A stretch of 53,471 nt of DNA from Candidatus Zambryskibacteria bacterium RIFOXYD1_FULL_40_13 (GCA_001824295.1 MHWY01000004.1:80841-134311), one strand, 5' to 3'. Shown: positions 1 through 10,005, counted from the first letter of the stretch. The notes: generated by a model not told the origin, from the sequence alone. Numbers and translations: made by a program.

Positions 1-1430
1 TTATCGTAACAATACTGTTGTTTGGGGTAGCTGTATTTTTTAGCACATACAAACTTACCGAAAGTCCCCCAACATGGATGGATGAGGGAATAATCATTCA
101 GACAGCACGGGCTATTGCGGATACGGGTCTTTCTGGTATACCAGTGGCCCCAGGTGTTTATGAGTCAGCCGGAATCGTGTCTACGAGCTATCCTGTTACA
201 TATCCAATCGCTTTGGTTTTTAAGTTGTTTGGACCTGGCTTGTTTCAGGCAAGGGTGGTCATGGTCGTATATTTGCTATTACTTTTCATCACGGTGTTTT
301 TCTTGTTAAAACGATTTATATCACCAAAATGGTATCTTTTCTCATTTGCACTATTTGTCACTTTTGCTCCGCTTTATGGACAGGGTAAGAATGTGTTGGG
401 TGAGGTGCCGGGGATGTTTTTTCTGTTTGTTTTTTTGATTACACTTTATTATCAGGAAAAAACAAAGGGGGACTCGGCAATCTTACCTGTGATCAGTGGT
501 TTGTCAGCTGGGTTGTTTGTAGCTACAAAACCAATCTTTATTCTTATTATTCCGGCTGTGGTGGGGGCGCTACTTTTGCGGTGGATTTGGTTAAAAAAGA
601 GTGGGGTTTTATTTAATCATAAACAGATATTTCTATTTGTCTTTCTTGTTACATTGCCAGTTTTTTTGTGGTTTTTGGTTCAGTTTTCAGGGGACTCTAT
701 AAGTACGATTTTTTCTCACTATACAAACCCATACAAAGTAGAGATGGGTTCAGTTATATGGAACAATATAAGATTATTTTTCTCTGATTTTCAGCCAGTA
801 TATTTTTTGTCATTACTTGGAGTTTGGGTTATAGCCTTTGTTTTGAGGTTGTGGAAAAAGGCGGATATTTATTTCTCTGAATGTGTTGCCTTGGCTTTTT
901 CTTTACTTGTGTTTTTGGCTTTTTTCCGCACGCCAGGGTACTACAGATACTTTTTTCCAGCCCAAGTGCTTGCGCTCCTGTATCTGATTCCGAGTGCTGA
1001 GTTCATTGTGTCTAAAATAAAAATATTTACGGAGTCAAAAAAGAAAATAATTATGGTTGGATTTGTGTGTGTTCTTTTCATTATCCATGCCTACGGACTC
1101 CTTTTTACCTCCTGGACTGCAAAGTCATACTCGAGTACAAGAACACAAAATATGCAAGAGTATTTTTCTAAAGTGAAATCTCAAAATATTTTCTTATATC
1201 AGGTTCCTGAGGTGGCCACGTTTTTGCCCGTTGGAAGCTTTTACCAGTTTTTCTATCCCGCACCACTTGTACCTATTGGGGAAGAGTCTCTTTGGGCATT
1301 ATCTTCTGATGCTCTTGATTTGGTGATAGTAAACACAGATAACCTGGAGTCATTTCAGAGGCAGTTTACAACCTTTGAAAAAATAGATACTGTGGAGAGA
1401 TACAGTATTCTTATTAATTCAAAAAAATGA
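1..1430 (+). CDS. GT-C type membrane glycosyltransferase-like protein (5' partial)
   Basis: The reading frame is open to the left edge (codons from base 3 read I-V-T-I-L-L), so the TTG at 18 in the ORF track is not a convincing start and the gene is cut by the window. The visible 475 residues are a multi-pass membrane protein with about ten hydrophobic segments. An acidic pair in 'WMDEG' lies near the N-terminus, in the first extracytoplasmic loop, as in ArnT/GT39-like GT-C enzymes that use polyprenyl-phosphate sugars. Its stop overlaps the next start as ATGA, so the two are translationally coupled. The GT-C assignment is fold-level inference; donor and acceptor are unknown. Confidence 0.72.
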   Translation, partial: IVTILLFGVAVFFSTYKLTESPPTWMDEGIIIQTARAIADTGLSGIPVAPGVYESAGIVSTSYPVTYPIALVFKLFGPGLFQARVVMVVYLLLLFITVFFLLKRFISPKWYLFSFALFVTFAPLYGQGKNVLGEVPGMFFLFVFLITLYYQEKTKGDSAILPVISGLSAGLFVATKPIFILIIPAVVGALLLRWIWLKKSGVLFNHKQIFLFVFLVTLPVFLWFLVQFSGDSISTIFSHYTNPYKVEMGSVIWNNIRLFFSDFQPVYFLSLLGVWVIAFVLRLWKKADIYFSECVALAFSLLVFLAFFRTPGYYRYFFPAQVLALLYLIPSAEFIVSKIKIFTESKKKIIMVGFVCVLFIIHAYGLLFTSWTAKSYSSTRTQNMQEYFSKVKSQNIFLYQVPEVATFLPVGSFYQFFYPAPLVPIGEESLWALSSDALDLVIVNTDNLESFQRQFTTFEKIDTVERYSILINSKK

Positions 1431-2107
1431 AAAACATTGAAGAAAGATTTGAAAGCGTGGGGAACTCTACAACATTTGGCCACATAATAAAGAAATACGA
1501 CCTGGGTACAAAAAAAGTACTGGATATTGGTTGTGGGTATGGTGAATATTTGGCCAAATTTGGTGTCGGCAGTGTTGGTATAACATCCACACAATCTGAG
1601 GTGCAATATGGGCAGGAGAGGAATCTCGATATTCGACCTGGCAATGCTGAACAAATTGACCAAATTAAATTTGAAAACGCGTTTGATTGTATATGGGCAA
1701 ATAACCTTTTTGAACACCTGCTTTCACCCCATGCATTTTTGGTGAGGTTAAAAAGGGTATCAAAGTCAGATGGAAAGATTATTCTTGGTGTTCCGGTAGT
1801 GCCACGGATAGTCTCACTCATGAGACTTAAAGTTTTTGTCGGAGCTCTGGCAAGTAACCACATAAGTTTCTTTACAAAAGAAACCTTGAAACTAACAGTT
1901 GAGAGGGCTGGTTGGGATATAGAGTGTGTATCTCCTTTTATAACAGGAATAGGCTTTGTTGATTCTGTTTTGTCCTGCATTGCTCCACATCTGTATGTTG
2001 TGGCAAAGAATAATACCAAGTTTCATTATCCACCAAAGAAGATAAAGGAATGGGAAGGGGAAGTGTATTACAAAGATTTACTATCAATAAATGGCGATGG
2101 ACAATAG
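1427..2107 (+). CDS. Class I SAM-dependent methyltransferase
   Basis: A 226-residue protein with the SAM-binding loop 'VLDIGCGYGEY' near residue 35 and the later strand motif 'FDCIWANNLFEHL', the usual pattern of Methyltransf_11/23 enzymes. There is no signal peptide or membrane segment, so it is cytosolic. It starts inside the stop of the GT-C gene (ATGA) and its end overlaps the next glycosyltransferase gene, so it belongs to one operon of surface-glycan genes. It probably O- or N-methylates a glycan or lipid-linked sugar; the substrate cannot be read from sequence. Confidence 0.82.
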   Translation: MKNIEERFESVGNSTTFGHIIKKYDLGTKKVLDIGCGYGEYLAKFGVGSVGITSTQSEVQYGQERNLDIRPGNAEQIDQIKFENAFDCIWANNLFEHLLSPHAFLVRLKRVSKSDGKIILGVPVVPRIVSLMRLKVFVGALASNHISFFTKETLKLTVERAGWDIECVSPFITGIGFVDSVLSCIAPHLYVVAKNNTKFHYPPKKIKEWEGEVYYKDLLSINGDGQ

Positions 2108-3230
2108 AACAAAAGTGATAAAGATGTGTTATCTCGCCGACGTGCGAATGCCAACAGAAAAGGCACACGGTATTCAGATTATGAAAACCTGCGAGGCCTT
2201 TGCTGATGTGGGTATTAATATAAAATTATTTGTTCCTAGTTTTCTGTTTTTTAAGAAAGAAGATCCCTTTTTATACTATGGAATCAGAAGGGTTTTTGAA
2301 ATTAAACGACTGTTCAGTATAAGACTTATTCGTCTTGGCCCTATTGGTTTTTCTATTGAGAAATTTATATTTTTTATTTTACTTGTTTTTTCAAAGGATT
2401 TTTGGGCTTCTGATTATATTTTTAGCAGAGACGAAATGCTCACTAGTCTAGCTAGTTTGTTGGGTAAAAAAACCATCTGGGAAGTTCACGTTAGTAGTTA
2501 TAATTTTTTCACAAAAATTGCCATAAGTAGGGCAAACCATATTGTATCAATATCTCAGGGTTTAAAGGACTACTATGTTGCCAAGGGTGTAGATTCAGGA
2601 AAAATACTAGTTGCTCATGATGGCGTGGATTTAAAAATGTTTGACGCCAGTTTCTCTCAAGAGGAAGCAAGAAAAACTCTAGATTTACCAACAGACAAAA
2701 AAATAGTTTTATACACTGGGCATCTTTATGAGTGGAAAGGGGTTGGGGTATTGGCGGAATCAGCAAAGTTTTTTGATGAAGATACACTTTTTTTATTTGT
2801 TGGGGGTACGGAGTATGACAAAAAAATATTTTTGGATAAGTATCAGGGAGTTAAGAACATTAGAGTTATTGGGAACAGGCCTTATTCTGAAGTGCCAATG
2901 TATCTAAAGTCGGCGGATGTTCTAGTTCTCCCAAATAGTGGAAAAAGTGATATATCAAAGTTGTACACCTCACCAATGAAATTGTTTGAATATATGGCTT
3001 CTGGGGTGCCCATAGTGGCTTCAGATTTGCCCTCTATGAGAGAAGTCTTAAATACTAGCAACTCGACTTTGGTGAAATCAGATTCTCCCAGTGCCCTTTC
3101 TCAAGGTATAAAAACAGTTTTTGATAATACCGGTAGTGCTGGTATACTTGCCAAACAGGCACTTCACGATGTTGATATTTTTTCTTGGGAGAGCAGAATA
3201 AAAAAAATATTGAGTGTAATAGAAAAATAA
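2091..3230 (+). CDS. GT4-family glycosyltransferase
   Basis: A 379-residue GT-B fold protein. The N-terminal domain opens with 'MCYLADVRMPTEKAHG'. The C-terminal domain has 'VLYTGHLYEWKGV' and the nucleotide-sugar binding region 'LFEYMASGVPIVASDLPSMRE', which fits the EX7E pattern of GT4 enzymes. The ORF start at 2091 overlaps the upstream gene by 17 nt; ATGs at 2097 and 2124 are alternatives, and the conserved part begins near the third of these. It should transfer a sugar from a nucleotide donor to a lipid-linked glycan on the cytosolic side. Donor unknown. Confidence 0.85.
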   Translation: MAMDNRTKVIKMCYLADVRMPTEKAHGIQIMKTCEAFADVGINIKLFVPSFLFFKKEDPFLYYGIRRVFEIKRLFSIRLIRLGPIGFSIEKFIFFILLVFSKDFWASDYIFSRDEMLTSLASLLGKKTIWEVHVSSYNFFTKIAISRANHIVSISQGLKDYYVAKGVDSGKILVAHDGVDLKMFDASFSQEEARKTLDLPTDKKIVLYTGHLYEWKGVGVLAESAKFFDEDTLFLFVGGTEYDKKIFLDKYQGVKNIRVIGNRPYSEVPMYLKSADVLVLPNSGKSDISKLYTSPMKLFEYMASGVPIVASDLPSMREVLNTSNSTLVKSDSPSALSQGIKTVFDNTGSAGILAKQALHDVDIFSWESRIKKILSVIEK

Positions 3231-3934
3231 TGAAAAACGTTGTAATCATCCCAACCTATAACGAGAAAGAAAATGTTGGCATTATTATCCCAATGATTTT
3301 TAATTTATGCCCAGGTGTCATTGTTTTGGTTGTTGACGACAATTCTCCAGACGGAACAGGAGGTGAAGTAAAAAAGCTACAGAAAAATTATAAAAATCTA
3401 GACCTCTTAGAAAGAGAAAAGAAAGATGGTCTTGCCAAAGCGTACATACACGCCTTTAAAGAGGTACTTAAAGACAAGGAAGTCAGTACGGTTATTATGA
3501 TGGATGCGGACCTCTCTCATGACCCGAAGCATCTAAATGATATGATTGAGCTACGAAAAAAATATGACATAGTGGTTGGGTCACGATATGTTGAGGGTGG
3601 AAGAACTGAGGGGTGGGAATTATATCGAAGAGTTCTTAGTCGTTTTGGAAATATATATGCAAAGCTAATTACCAGAATGCCAATAAATGAGTGTACTGGT
3701 GGTTTTAATGCTATCAATGCGGATGTACTACGGCGAATATCTCTTGATGAAATAAATGTTGCCGGCTACGCATTTATAATGCATTTCAAATATATGCTTT
3801 TTAAATCTGGTGCAACCTTCATTGAAATTCCAATTTGTTTTAAAAATAGAGTGGAGGGTGTGTCAAAACTTTCCAACATGATTATTCGTGAGGGCATACT
3901 AGCTCCGTGGAAAATGATTTTCTCTAAGGAATAA
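3230..3934 (+). CDS. GT2 polyprenol-phosphate mannose/sugar synthase-like (DPM1-type)
   Basis: The start is placed at 3230 (ATG sharing a base with the previous TAA), 15 codons inside the ORF-track start, because the GT2 fold begins directly with 'NVVIIPTYNEKENVG'. The 234-residue product has 'VVDDNSPDGT' and the metal-binding 'MDADLSHDP', which are signatures of dolichol/polyprenol-phosphate mannosyltransferases, and 'CTGGFNAIN' further on. It has no C-terminal membrane helices. It would load a sugar (mannose by family) onto polyprenyl phosphate, feeding the GT-C proteins nearby. Its 3' end overlaps the convergent methyltransferase gene by 36 nt. Confidence 0.87.
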   Translation: MKNVVIIPTYNEKENVGIIIPMIFNLCPGVIVLVVDDNSPDGTGGEVKKLQKNYKNLDLLEREKKDGLAKAYIHAFKEVLKDKEVSTVIMMDADLSHDPKHLNDMIELRKKYDIVVGSRYVEGGRTEGWELYRRVLSRFGNIYAKLITRMPINECTGGFNAINADVLRRISLDEINVAGYAFIMHFKYMLFKSGATFIEIPICFKNRVEGVSKLSNMIIREGILAPWKMIFSKE

Positions 3935-4588
3935 CTCAATATCTTCCGGTTTTAAAACAAACCAGCATGTCATAAAAAGCGAACTTACACTTAGGTGATA
4001 CTTGAATTTTAGTTTTGGAAATTTATTTTTAAAATATGATTTAGTAAATAGTTCGTCATCTGCCCACACACCTTTAAGTTTTCTTATGTTTCTATTAAAC
4101 CACATGATTGTAATCATGTGAGGGCTTCTAGTTGGAACTTCAATAATCACTGTCTTCTTAGTAACTCTTGCTTGTTCAGATAAGAATTTTTTTTGTTCCT
4201 CTTTGCTAAAGTGTTCAAATAGTCCCAGGGAGTAAGAAGTTTCTACGGATTTGTTTGGAAGAGGTAACTTCAATGCGTCGCCCAGTATTATCTCGCATTC
4301 CTTCGCAATATTCTTTCCAATCTCATAAGCTCTTGGTGTTTTTTCAACACCAACACATCTAGCACCTGTCTTTTTGCATATATAATCCAGAGTTTGAGCA
4401 GTTCCAGCCCCTGTTTCTAGATAGCTTGTACTTTTTCCGCTTAATTTTATAACCGTCTCTGCAAATGTGCCCTTGAAGTATTTTTTTCGAGCTAAATGGA
4501 CTGCTTTTTCAAAAATAGAGTTACCTCTTTTAGAGGCATAATATTTGTTCCACATATCTACACTATTGTCGTGTTCTAAATCTTGCAT
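3899..4588 (-). CDS. Class I SAM-dependent methyltransferase
   Basis: A 229-residue protein with a recognisable SAM pocket: 'SYLETGAGTAQTL' as motif I, 'CVGVEK' as motif II and 'YSLGLFEHF' as the motif IV region. It is transcribed against its neighbours, overlaps the 3' end of the DPM1-like gene by 36 nt, and has its own likely promoter (TATAAT 6 nt before the ATG). No membrane segment is visible. It is probably another glycan-tailoring methyltransferase, judged only from the locus. Confidence 0.8.
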   Translation of the reverse strand: MQDLEHDNSVDMWNKYYASKRGNSIFEKAVHLARKKYFKGTFAETVIKLSGKSTSYLETGAGTAQTLDYICKKTGARCVGVEKTPRAYEIGKNIAKECEIILGDALKLPLPNKSVETSYSLGLFEHFSKEEQKKFLSEQARVTKKTVIIEVPTRSPHMITIMWFNRNIRKLKGVWADDELFTKSYFKNKFPKLKFKYHLSVSSLFMTCWFVLKPEDIELFLRENHFPRS

Positions 4589-4594
4589 TTAACA

Positions 4595-4600
4595 ATTATA
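4595..4600 (-). promoter_or_regulatory. -10 box of putative leaderless promoter
   Basis: On the minus strand a perfect TATAAT lies 6 nt upstream of the ATG at 4588. A TTG-containing hexamer (TTGGAT) sits 17 nt further upstream. No Shine-Dalgarno fits between the box and the start codon, so transcription would begin at or next to the ATG. Confidence 0.5.
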
Positions 4601-4739
4601 TATTATAGCCAATAGATATCCAATGTGGGTGGTAAAAATGGTAAAGCCCAATTGCAAAAAACAGTTTTAATTGCTATCCTGGTGAGGATTGGGTTTAGAC
4701 ACTCGACGGATCAATAAATTTTAGTTAGTCTTAATATTT

Positions 4740-5483
4740 ATGAGCGATCAACATAAACCGGAACTATCTGTTGTAATTCTTTGTTATAAAGCCGGAGAAT
4801 TTGCGCAAGCCTTTGTTGCTCAAGTGGAAAAAGTTTTAGAAGAACATGCTCTAAATTCCTACCAGCTTGTTTTGGTAGCTAATTATAATGGAGATGAAGT
4901 GTCTTCAGACATAACTCCTAATGTAGTAAAAGGACTTGCCCAAAAAAACTCAAAGTTAAAAGTAGTTTCCATGGTCAAGAAAGGTATGATGGGCTGGGAT
5001 ATGCGTAGCGGATTTGAAGCAGCTGATGGTAAGAATATTGCAGTTATCGACGGCGATAACCAAATGCCACCGAAAGATATAGTCAGGGTATATCAGGCGC
5101 TTAAATTAGGCAACTATGATATGGTTAAAACTTATCGTCAAGAAAGACACGATGGGACTTGGCGTTTTTTCATCTCTACAATTTATAATTTTTTACTCAA
5201 AGTTTTTTTTCCAAGAGTAAAGGTTCGGGATGCCAATTCAAAACCAAAAATTTTTACCAGAGAGGCTCTCGAGAAGCTGAAGTTGACTTCTAATGATTGG
5301 TTTATAGATGCAGAAATAATCATTCAGGCTAGCCGTTTGAATTTTTCAATAAAGGAAATCCCTACTATTTTTTATGTAAACAAACAAAGGTCTTCCTTTC
5401 TAAAATTTAAAGCAATCCTAGAATTTATCAGTAATCTAATTAGATATCGAATTAAAATGTTTAAAGGCACACTACTAGATTGA
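4740..5483 (+). CDS. GT2-family glycosyltransferase
   Basis: A 247-residue GT2 (GT-A fold) enzyme: N-terminal 'LSVVILCYKAGEF', then 'IAVIDGDNQMPP' as the DxD-like metal site, and a later 'DWFIDAEIIIQA', resembling the ED-containing region before the acceptor site in polyprenyl-phosphate glycosyltransferases. No transmembrane helices are clear. It opens a new plus-strand run after the reversed methyltransferase and lies 51 nt before a large membrane protein gene. It probably makes a lipid-phosphate-linked sugar or extends a glycan; the substrate is unknown. Confidence 0.8.
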   Translation: MSDQHKPELSVVILCYKAGEFAQAFVAQVEKVLEEHALNSYQLVLVANYNGDEVSSDITPNVVKGLAQKNSKLKVVSMVKKGMMGWDMRSGFEAADGKNIAVIDGDNQMPPKDIVRVYQALKLGNYDMVKTYRQERHDGTWRFFISTIYNFLLKVFFPRVKVRDANSKPKIFTREALEKLKLTSNDWFIDAEIIIQASRLNFSIKEIPTIFYVNKQRSSFLKFKAILEFISNLIRYRIKMFKGTLLD

Positions 5484-5534
5484 AAAGAGGGGAAAAATTG
5501 AAAAAAATTCTTCATTTGTTATACTGGAAGGGAC

Positions 5535-7526
5535 ATGGAATTATTCTTGGCGATTATTTTTTTAGGGGCAACCATTTTTTTTGGTTATGTTTTAGGGCGT
5601 TATGTTTTAGGTGAAAATCGGGTTTTTGCCCTAATACCCGTTTCAGTCATACTCGGAATTAACGGATATATTTTTCTTGTTAACGCTAGTTCATACATTA
5701 TACCAATCAGGATTAACGTCTGGATTATGCTTATTCTCGTTGTAGTTTTATCGGTGGGTATTTTTATATATAGACGACAGAAGGTGTCGGCACTTACGTC
5801 CGTTTTCACTACTAGGCAACTTAGATTCTTGTTTATCATGGCGACGCTCATTTCACTCTCTTCTGGTTTGATTGCCATTAAATCACTTGCGCTTGACGAT
5901 CTTAATATTGCCCATTTACCGCTTGCAAGGACAATTGCGGAAGGTAATTTCCCAGTAGTAGATCCAAGTGCTCCCAGCCATATTTTCTCATCTCACTATG
6001 GTCCTGATTTGGCTACTGCTATCCTTAACATCATCACACAGATTCCGTTGTGGCTGGGGTATGATCTACAGACTTTTCTCTTTAGCGGTTTCCTTTTTCT
6101 CATGCTCTTTGTTTTGGTCTACGATATAACTAAACGATATTGTGCATCACTTGTGGCGTCGCTTCTCTTCCTCTTTGGCACCGGCTTTCAATGGCTCTAT
6201 TTTTTTACTGAGGGTATTCCTGTCTTATGGCAACGCTATGTTGGTGGCGAAGTAGTAATAGCACCATGGCGTTTCTTGGCAGATGTTGCTTTTCCCCAAT
6301 TGAATACGAGTTATATCTATAGTATGCACAACCATTCTATTGTTGTAGGGGTGCCGATGCTCATCCTTGCTTTGTGGTTATATTTCAAATCTCTCTCAGC
6401 CAATACGACGCGTCAATCTATTGTGTATGTCGTCTTTTCCTCCATTTCCTATGCGTATGTGGCGCTTCATCTTGAACCACATTTCGTAATTACTGCGATA
6501 GCCTTCTTGACACTTTTGGTTATAGCGTTTATTGACCGGTGGTTACCTTGGTTTGGTGACACATTTTCTCTCGTGAGGTCAAAAGTTTTCCTGCGTAATA
6601 CGATTGTCTTGCTGGTAATCAGTGTTGGTTTGTCTCTTGTACAAGGGGGTATTATCACATCACTTTTATATGGTAGTGATAATGCCAGCATTACGTTTGT
6701 CAAAGATTGGCAGGAGTTTACTTATTTTAACCTTGCCCCAGATCCAGCTGGTCTAAATGACCCGAGCACCTTTATTTATCTCCTCAGCTTCGATTTTTTC
6801 GTTCAGTTTGGCTTACCACTCTTACTCATTATCCCAGCCCTAGTATATTTTATTCGGAGAAGGAATGGAGAGTTTTTGTTCCTTGCCATTATAGGACTCG
6901 GGGCATTTGTCGTACCCTACTTATTTAGACTACCGTCAAGAAATTGGGAGATGTCTAGATTCTTTTTAATCGCGATCCCTTTATTTTGTTTAATCATCGG
7001 CGTATTTCTTGAGGCATGGTATCGAAGGGCGATTTCCTCATTTGGACGCCGGAGTATCGTAATTCTTGGAATTCTTGTGGGTCTGACTGGGGTGATTTCT
7101 CATTTCATGTTTGCTGTGTCTAATCTCGATCGATTTGGTCAACTTGGACCACTTATTATGCGACCACCAGCTCCCAGCACAATCGATGCCTTAGCCTACA
7201 GTTGGGTTAACACAAACACCACCCTCAAGGATCGGTTCTTCCCTTATGATCCAAATTTTATTCTTTATACTGGTCGGTATACTCCAGGTGCACCATATAA
7301 CTTTACTTTCAGCCATCGTAATGTCGAGCGTGCCTGGTACAATAAAATTATCGCCGAATGTTCGCCTGAAGCATTCCGATTTTTTGGGATCAATTATCTG
7401 TATGTAAGTCCTGAATTTCCAATTAAGAATCCCGTCGATTGTTTTAAAAAATTGAAGGCACAGCAAGTCTATGAATTCACGTCAGGCGTTGATTACCGAC
7501 AGGTCTATACTTTTCCAAGTAATTAA
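5535..7526 (+). CDS. Large polytopic membrane protein, GT-C-like, function unknown
   Basis: A 663-residue protein with around twelve hydrophobic helices and a soluble C-terminal tail of about 130 residues. An acidic pair in 'LALDDLNIAHLPLA' sits in the first extracytoplasmic loop, the place where GT-C enzymes have their catalytic Asp/Glu, so an oligosaccharide-transfer role is plausible but unproven. The start ATG is preceded by a purine-rich 'GGAAGGGAC', one of the few Shine-Dalgarno-like sites in the window. It stands 4 nt before another protein of similar size and layout. Confidence 0.68.
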   Translation: MELFLAIIFLGATIFFGYVLGRYVLGENRVFALIPVSVILGINGYIFLVNASSYIIPIRINVWIMLILVVVLSVGIFIYRRQKVSALTSVFTTRQLRFLFIMATLISLSSGLIAIKSLALDDLNIAHLPLARTIAEGNFPVVDPSAPSHIFSSHYGPDLATAILNIITQIPLWLGYDLQTFLFSGFLFLMLFVLVYDITKRYCASLVASLLFLFGTGFQWLYFFTEGIPVLWQRYVGGEVVIAPWRFLADVAFPQLNTSYIYSMHNHSIVVGVPMLILALWLYFKSLSANTTRQSIVYVVFSSISYAYVALHLEPHFVITAIAFLTLLVIAFIDRWLPWFGDTFSLVRSKVFLRNTIVLLVISVGLSLVQGGIITSLLYGSDNASITFVKDWQEFTYFNLAPDPAGLNDPSTFIYLLSFDFFVQFGLPLLLIIPALVYFIRRRNGEFLFLAIIGLGAFVVPYLFRLPSRNWEMSRFFLIAIPLFCLIIGVFLEAWYRRAISSFGRRSIVILGILVGLTGVISHFMFAVSNLDRFGQLGPLIMRPPAPSTIDALAYSWVNTNTTLKDRFFPYDPNFILYTGRYTPGAPYNFTFSHRNVERAWYNKIIAECSPEAFRFFGINYLYVSPEFPIKNPVDCFKKLKAQQVYEFTSGVDYRQVYTFPSN

Positions 7527-7530
7527 AAAA

Positions 7531-9291
7531 ATGAGTACAATCCGGACAATAATTCAAAAACATTGGTCAGTGGCTATGCTTGCACTAATCATTGGTTTGA
7601 TCTGCGTTCTACCTTTTTTGTATTTTTCTGGTGCGATTGGAGATAATTACAAGGGTTTTTTTCTTGCCGGTTCTTATGACGAAGAATTTTATTGGGGGAT
7701 AGTTGACCAAGTTCGTGATGGTAAATCTGTTGATGGAAATCCATATATTTATGAACAAAGAGATTCTGGAGCTAATTTCCGTTACCACCCGATAGAATAC
7801 GTTTTAGGACAAGTAGAACAGTTCGCCTCTATAGATAGTTTTGCTGTAACGACAAAATTTTTATTTCCAGCCATTCTTGCTATTGCGGTTTATTTTTTAT
7901 TTATTGTTTTAGGATTATCTAGAATGGGGGCTGTAGTCGGAGCGACAATTGTTCTCCTCGGGAATGAATTAGCTCCGTTAGCAATAGGACAAATATTTAA
8001 AACCGTAACTCTTTCTGGTGGGCCACACAGCTTTCTTTATTATGTCAGGCCTGTTAACCCTGCCGTTAGTGCGATTTTATTCTTTGGATTACTTGCTCTA
8101 TTTTATCGCTTGTTTAGTGAGCCAAGTCGGGGGCGTGCTATTCTATTAGGCGCTGGAGTGGGTCTTATGACTTACATTTATTTTTTCTATTGGAATTATC
8201 TCACTATCCTTTTGGGACTTATTATCATTTTATCTATTTGCTTTAAGCTCTGGAAATTATTTCGTTTAACTCTGCTTGCCTTATTAGTCGATTTATTAGT
8301 CTCTTCACCATATTTATTTAAAATTCTTCATACGTTCCTTAATCCAAGTCTTGACCAAACTACCATGGCCAAAAACTTTATTTCAACTCATCATTTCATA
8401 ATTGAAAAAATGATTATTGCGCCACTTTTGTTACTGGGTATTTTGTGGTTCATAGACTGGTATAGGAATAATACCCTAGTCGCTAATCCAGAGAAAAAAC
8501 CATTAATTTTCGTTGGTCTGTTACTCGTGACAGGACTTATTGCAAGTAACCAACAAGTCATAACGGGTATAGAAATTCAACAGTTTCACTATCATTTCTC
8601 CACAAACATACCCGCCTTTTTGATTACCATGAGTTTGATTTTTGGGCTATTTCTGACTCGATTACCGAAAAAATGGCAGATAACTTTAGCATCACTAGTT
8701 GTATTTATTTTTGTTGCACATGCGTCGCTCATTCAGACATATTCATATGGGTATAATTTTCAGGAAACCTTAGATAATCAAAGATATATTCCTGCTTTCA
8801 ATTGGTTAAATGAAAATACAAATAACGAAGATGTAGTTTTCACACAAGTTAGATTGTCCGGCCTCTTGCCGATTTATACACACAACTATGTCTATGGAGC
8901 ATTGTGGGCGTCTGCCTTTCCAGTTCCACAAGAAAGATTGGAGCATAACTACTTTACAAATATTGCTTTCGCCAATGTCACAGGCAGTCTTGCCCCCGAT
9001 TATTTCTACGACCCGATAAATCGTAATGCATTAGGTCAATATATATTTGAAGGTCAGTATTGGAGAGCAACTTGTGGAAGTTTCGGTTGTTTTCCAGATG
9101 AAACGCTAGATAATTTAATTCTAAAATATAAACAATTTTTGAAACAGCCAATATCTCTAAATCTTAAAAAGTATCGAGCTGATTATGTCTTATGGGACTT
9201 AAGAAAAGATAAAGACTGGAAACTGGACCAGTATAAATTTTTAGAAAAAGTATTTACGGGGGATGAAGTTTCTATTTACCGAGTTCGTTAA
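7531..9291 (+). CDS. Large polytopic membrane protein, GT-C-like, function unknown
   Basis: The start is placed at ATG 7531, 4 nt after the previous stop, rather than at the ORF-track start 7471, because the N-terminal membrane anchor follows at once ('MSTIRTIIQKHWSVAMLALI'). The 586-residue product has about ten hydrophobic helices, an early acidic motif 'GSYDEEFYW' in the first outer loop, and a soluble C-terminal domain. The layout is that of GT-C proteins. It pairs with the upstream 663-residue protein and its 3' end overlaps the convergent GT2 gene by 20 nt. Confidence 0.66.
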   Translation: MSTIRTIIQKHWSVAMLALIIGLICVLPFLYFSGAIGDNYKGFFLAGSYDEEFYWGIVDQVRDGKSVDGNPYIYEQRDSGANFRYHPIEYVLGQVEQFASIDSFAVTTKFLFPAILAIAVYFLFIVLGLSRMGAVVGATIVLLGNELAPLAIGQIFKTVTLSGGPHSFLYYVRPVNPAVSAILFFGLLALFYRLFSEPSRGRAILLGAGVGLMTYIYFFYWNYLTILLGLIIILSICFKLWKLFRLTLLALLVDLLVSSPYLFKILHTFLNPSLDQTTMAKNFISTHHFIIEKMIIAPLLLLGILWFIDWYRNNTLVANPEKKPLIFVGLLLVTGLIASNQQVITGIEIQQFHYHFSTNIPAFLITMSLIFGLFLTRLPKKWQITLASLVVFIFVAHASLIQTYSYGYNFQETLDNQRYIPAFNWLNENTNNEDVVFTQVRLSGLLPIYTHNYVYGALWASAFPVPQERLEHNYFTNIAFANVTGSLAPDYFYDPINRNALGQYIFEGQYWRATCGSFGCFPDETLDNLILKYKQFLKQPISLNLKKYRADYVLWDLRKDKDWKLDQYKFLEKVFTGDEVSIYRVR

Positions 9292-10000
9292 AGTTATTGA
9301 CCCTCCCTCTTATTTTAGTAAGTTGAAACAAGACCTGAAAATAGGCAAGTGGGCCAACCTTGCTACCTGATTTATGCGTCCACTTAACACCAACCTCCTT
9401 GATTTTGAAGTTCATTTTCTGGGCAAGGGCGAGGACCTCAATATCGAAGCCCCAACCAGTCGTCTGTACATAAGGAAATATCGCGTTTGCTGATTTTGCA
9501 CTAAATAACTTAAATCCACGCTGGGTATCTAAAAATGGAATACCTGTAATGTAGCGAATTAGCCGATTGCCAATTTTACCAGACACACTACGTATAAAAG
9601 ATTCGTGTTTTTTTATCTCTGCATCTTCGGTCGCGATGGAACCTATGACAATATCATTTTGATTAGTGTACTGAAGAAGCTTATCTAGCTCTTCAATCGG
9701 GGTTGCATTATCAGCGTCAGTGAATATTCGCCACAACCCCGTGGACTTTAACATTCCCGCACAAACCGCGGCGCCCTTTCCTAGGTTTTTTTCAAAAGAT
9801 ATCAAATGTAGGTTTTTTATTGTGTCTAAGTAAGAAGATACTATTTGTGATGTCTTGTCTACAGACCCATCATTAACGACTATTATTTCATAAGTTATAT
9901 TTTTTTTGTTTAAAAAATCTACGATCGATTTAAGGGTTGATTCAATCCTACCTTCTTCATTGAAGGCGGGTATTATTACTGATAAAAAAAACTCATGCAT
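9272..10000 (-). CDS. GT2 dolichyl-phosphate glucosyltransferase-like (ALG5-type)
   Basis: A 242-residue GT2 enzyme. 'LSVIIPAFNEEGRIESTL', 'IVVNDGSVDKT' and 'RIFTDADNATPIEEL' match the ALG5/DPG-synthase branch, where a DADN-type motif binds metal and nucleotide. 'DTQRGFKLF' and 'GWGFDIEVLALA' follow at the usual positions. No C-terminal membrane anchor is seen. It is the last gene of a five-gene minus-strand operon (transketolase N, transketolase C, SDR, GtrB-like GT, this gene). It should form a polyprenyl-phosphate-linked hexose on the inner membrane face. Confidence 0.85.
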   Translation of the reverse strand: MHEFFLSVIIPAFNEEGRIESTLKSIVDFLNKKNITYEIIVVNDGSVDKTSQIVSSYLDTIKNLHLISFEKNLGKGAAVCAGMLKSTGLWRIFTDADNATPIEELDKLLQYTNQNDIVIGSIATEDAEIKKHESFIRSVSGKIGNRLIRYITGIPFLDTQRGFKLFSAKSANAIFPYVQTTGWGFDIEVLALAQKMNFKIKEVGVKWTHKSGSKVGPLAYFQVLFQLTKIRGRVNNFNELGK

Positions 10001-10005
10001 GTTTA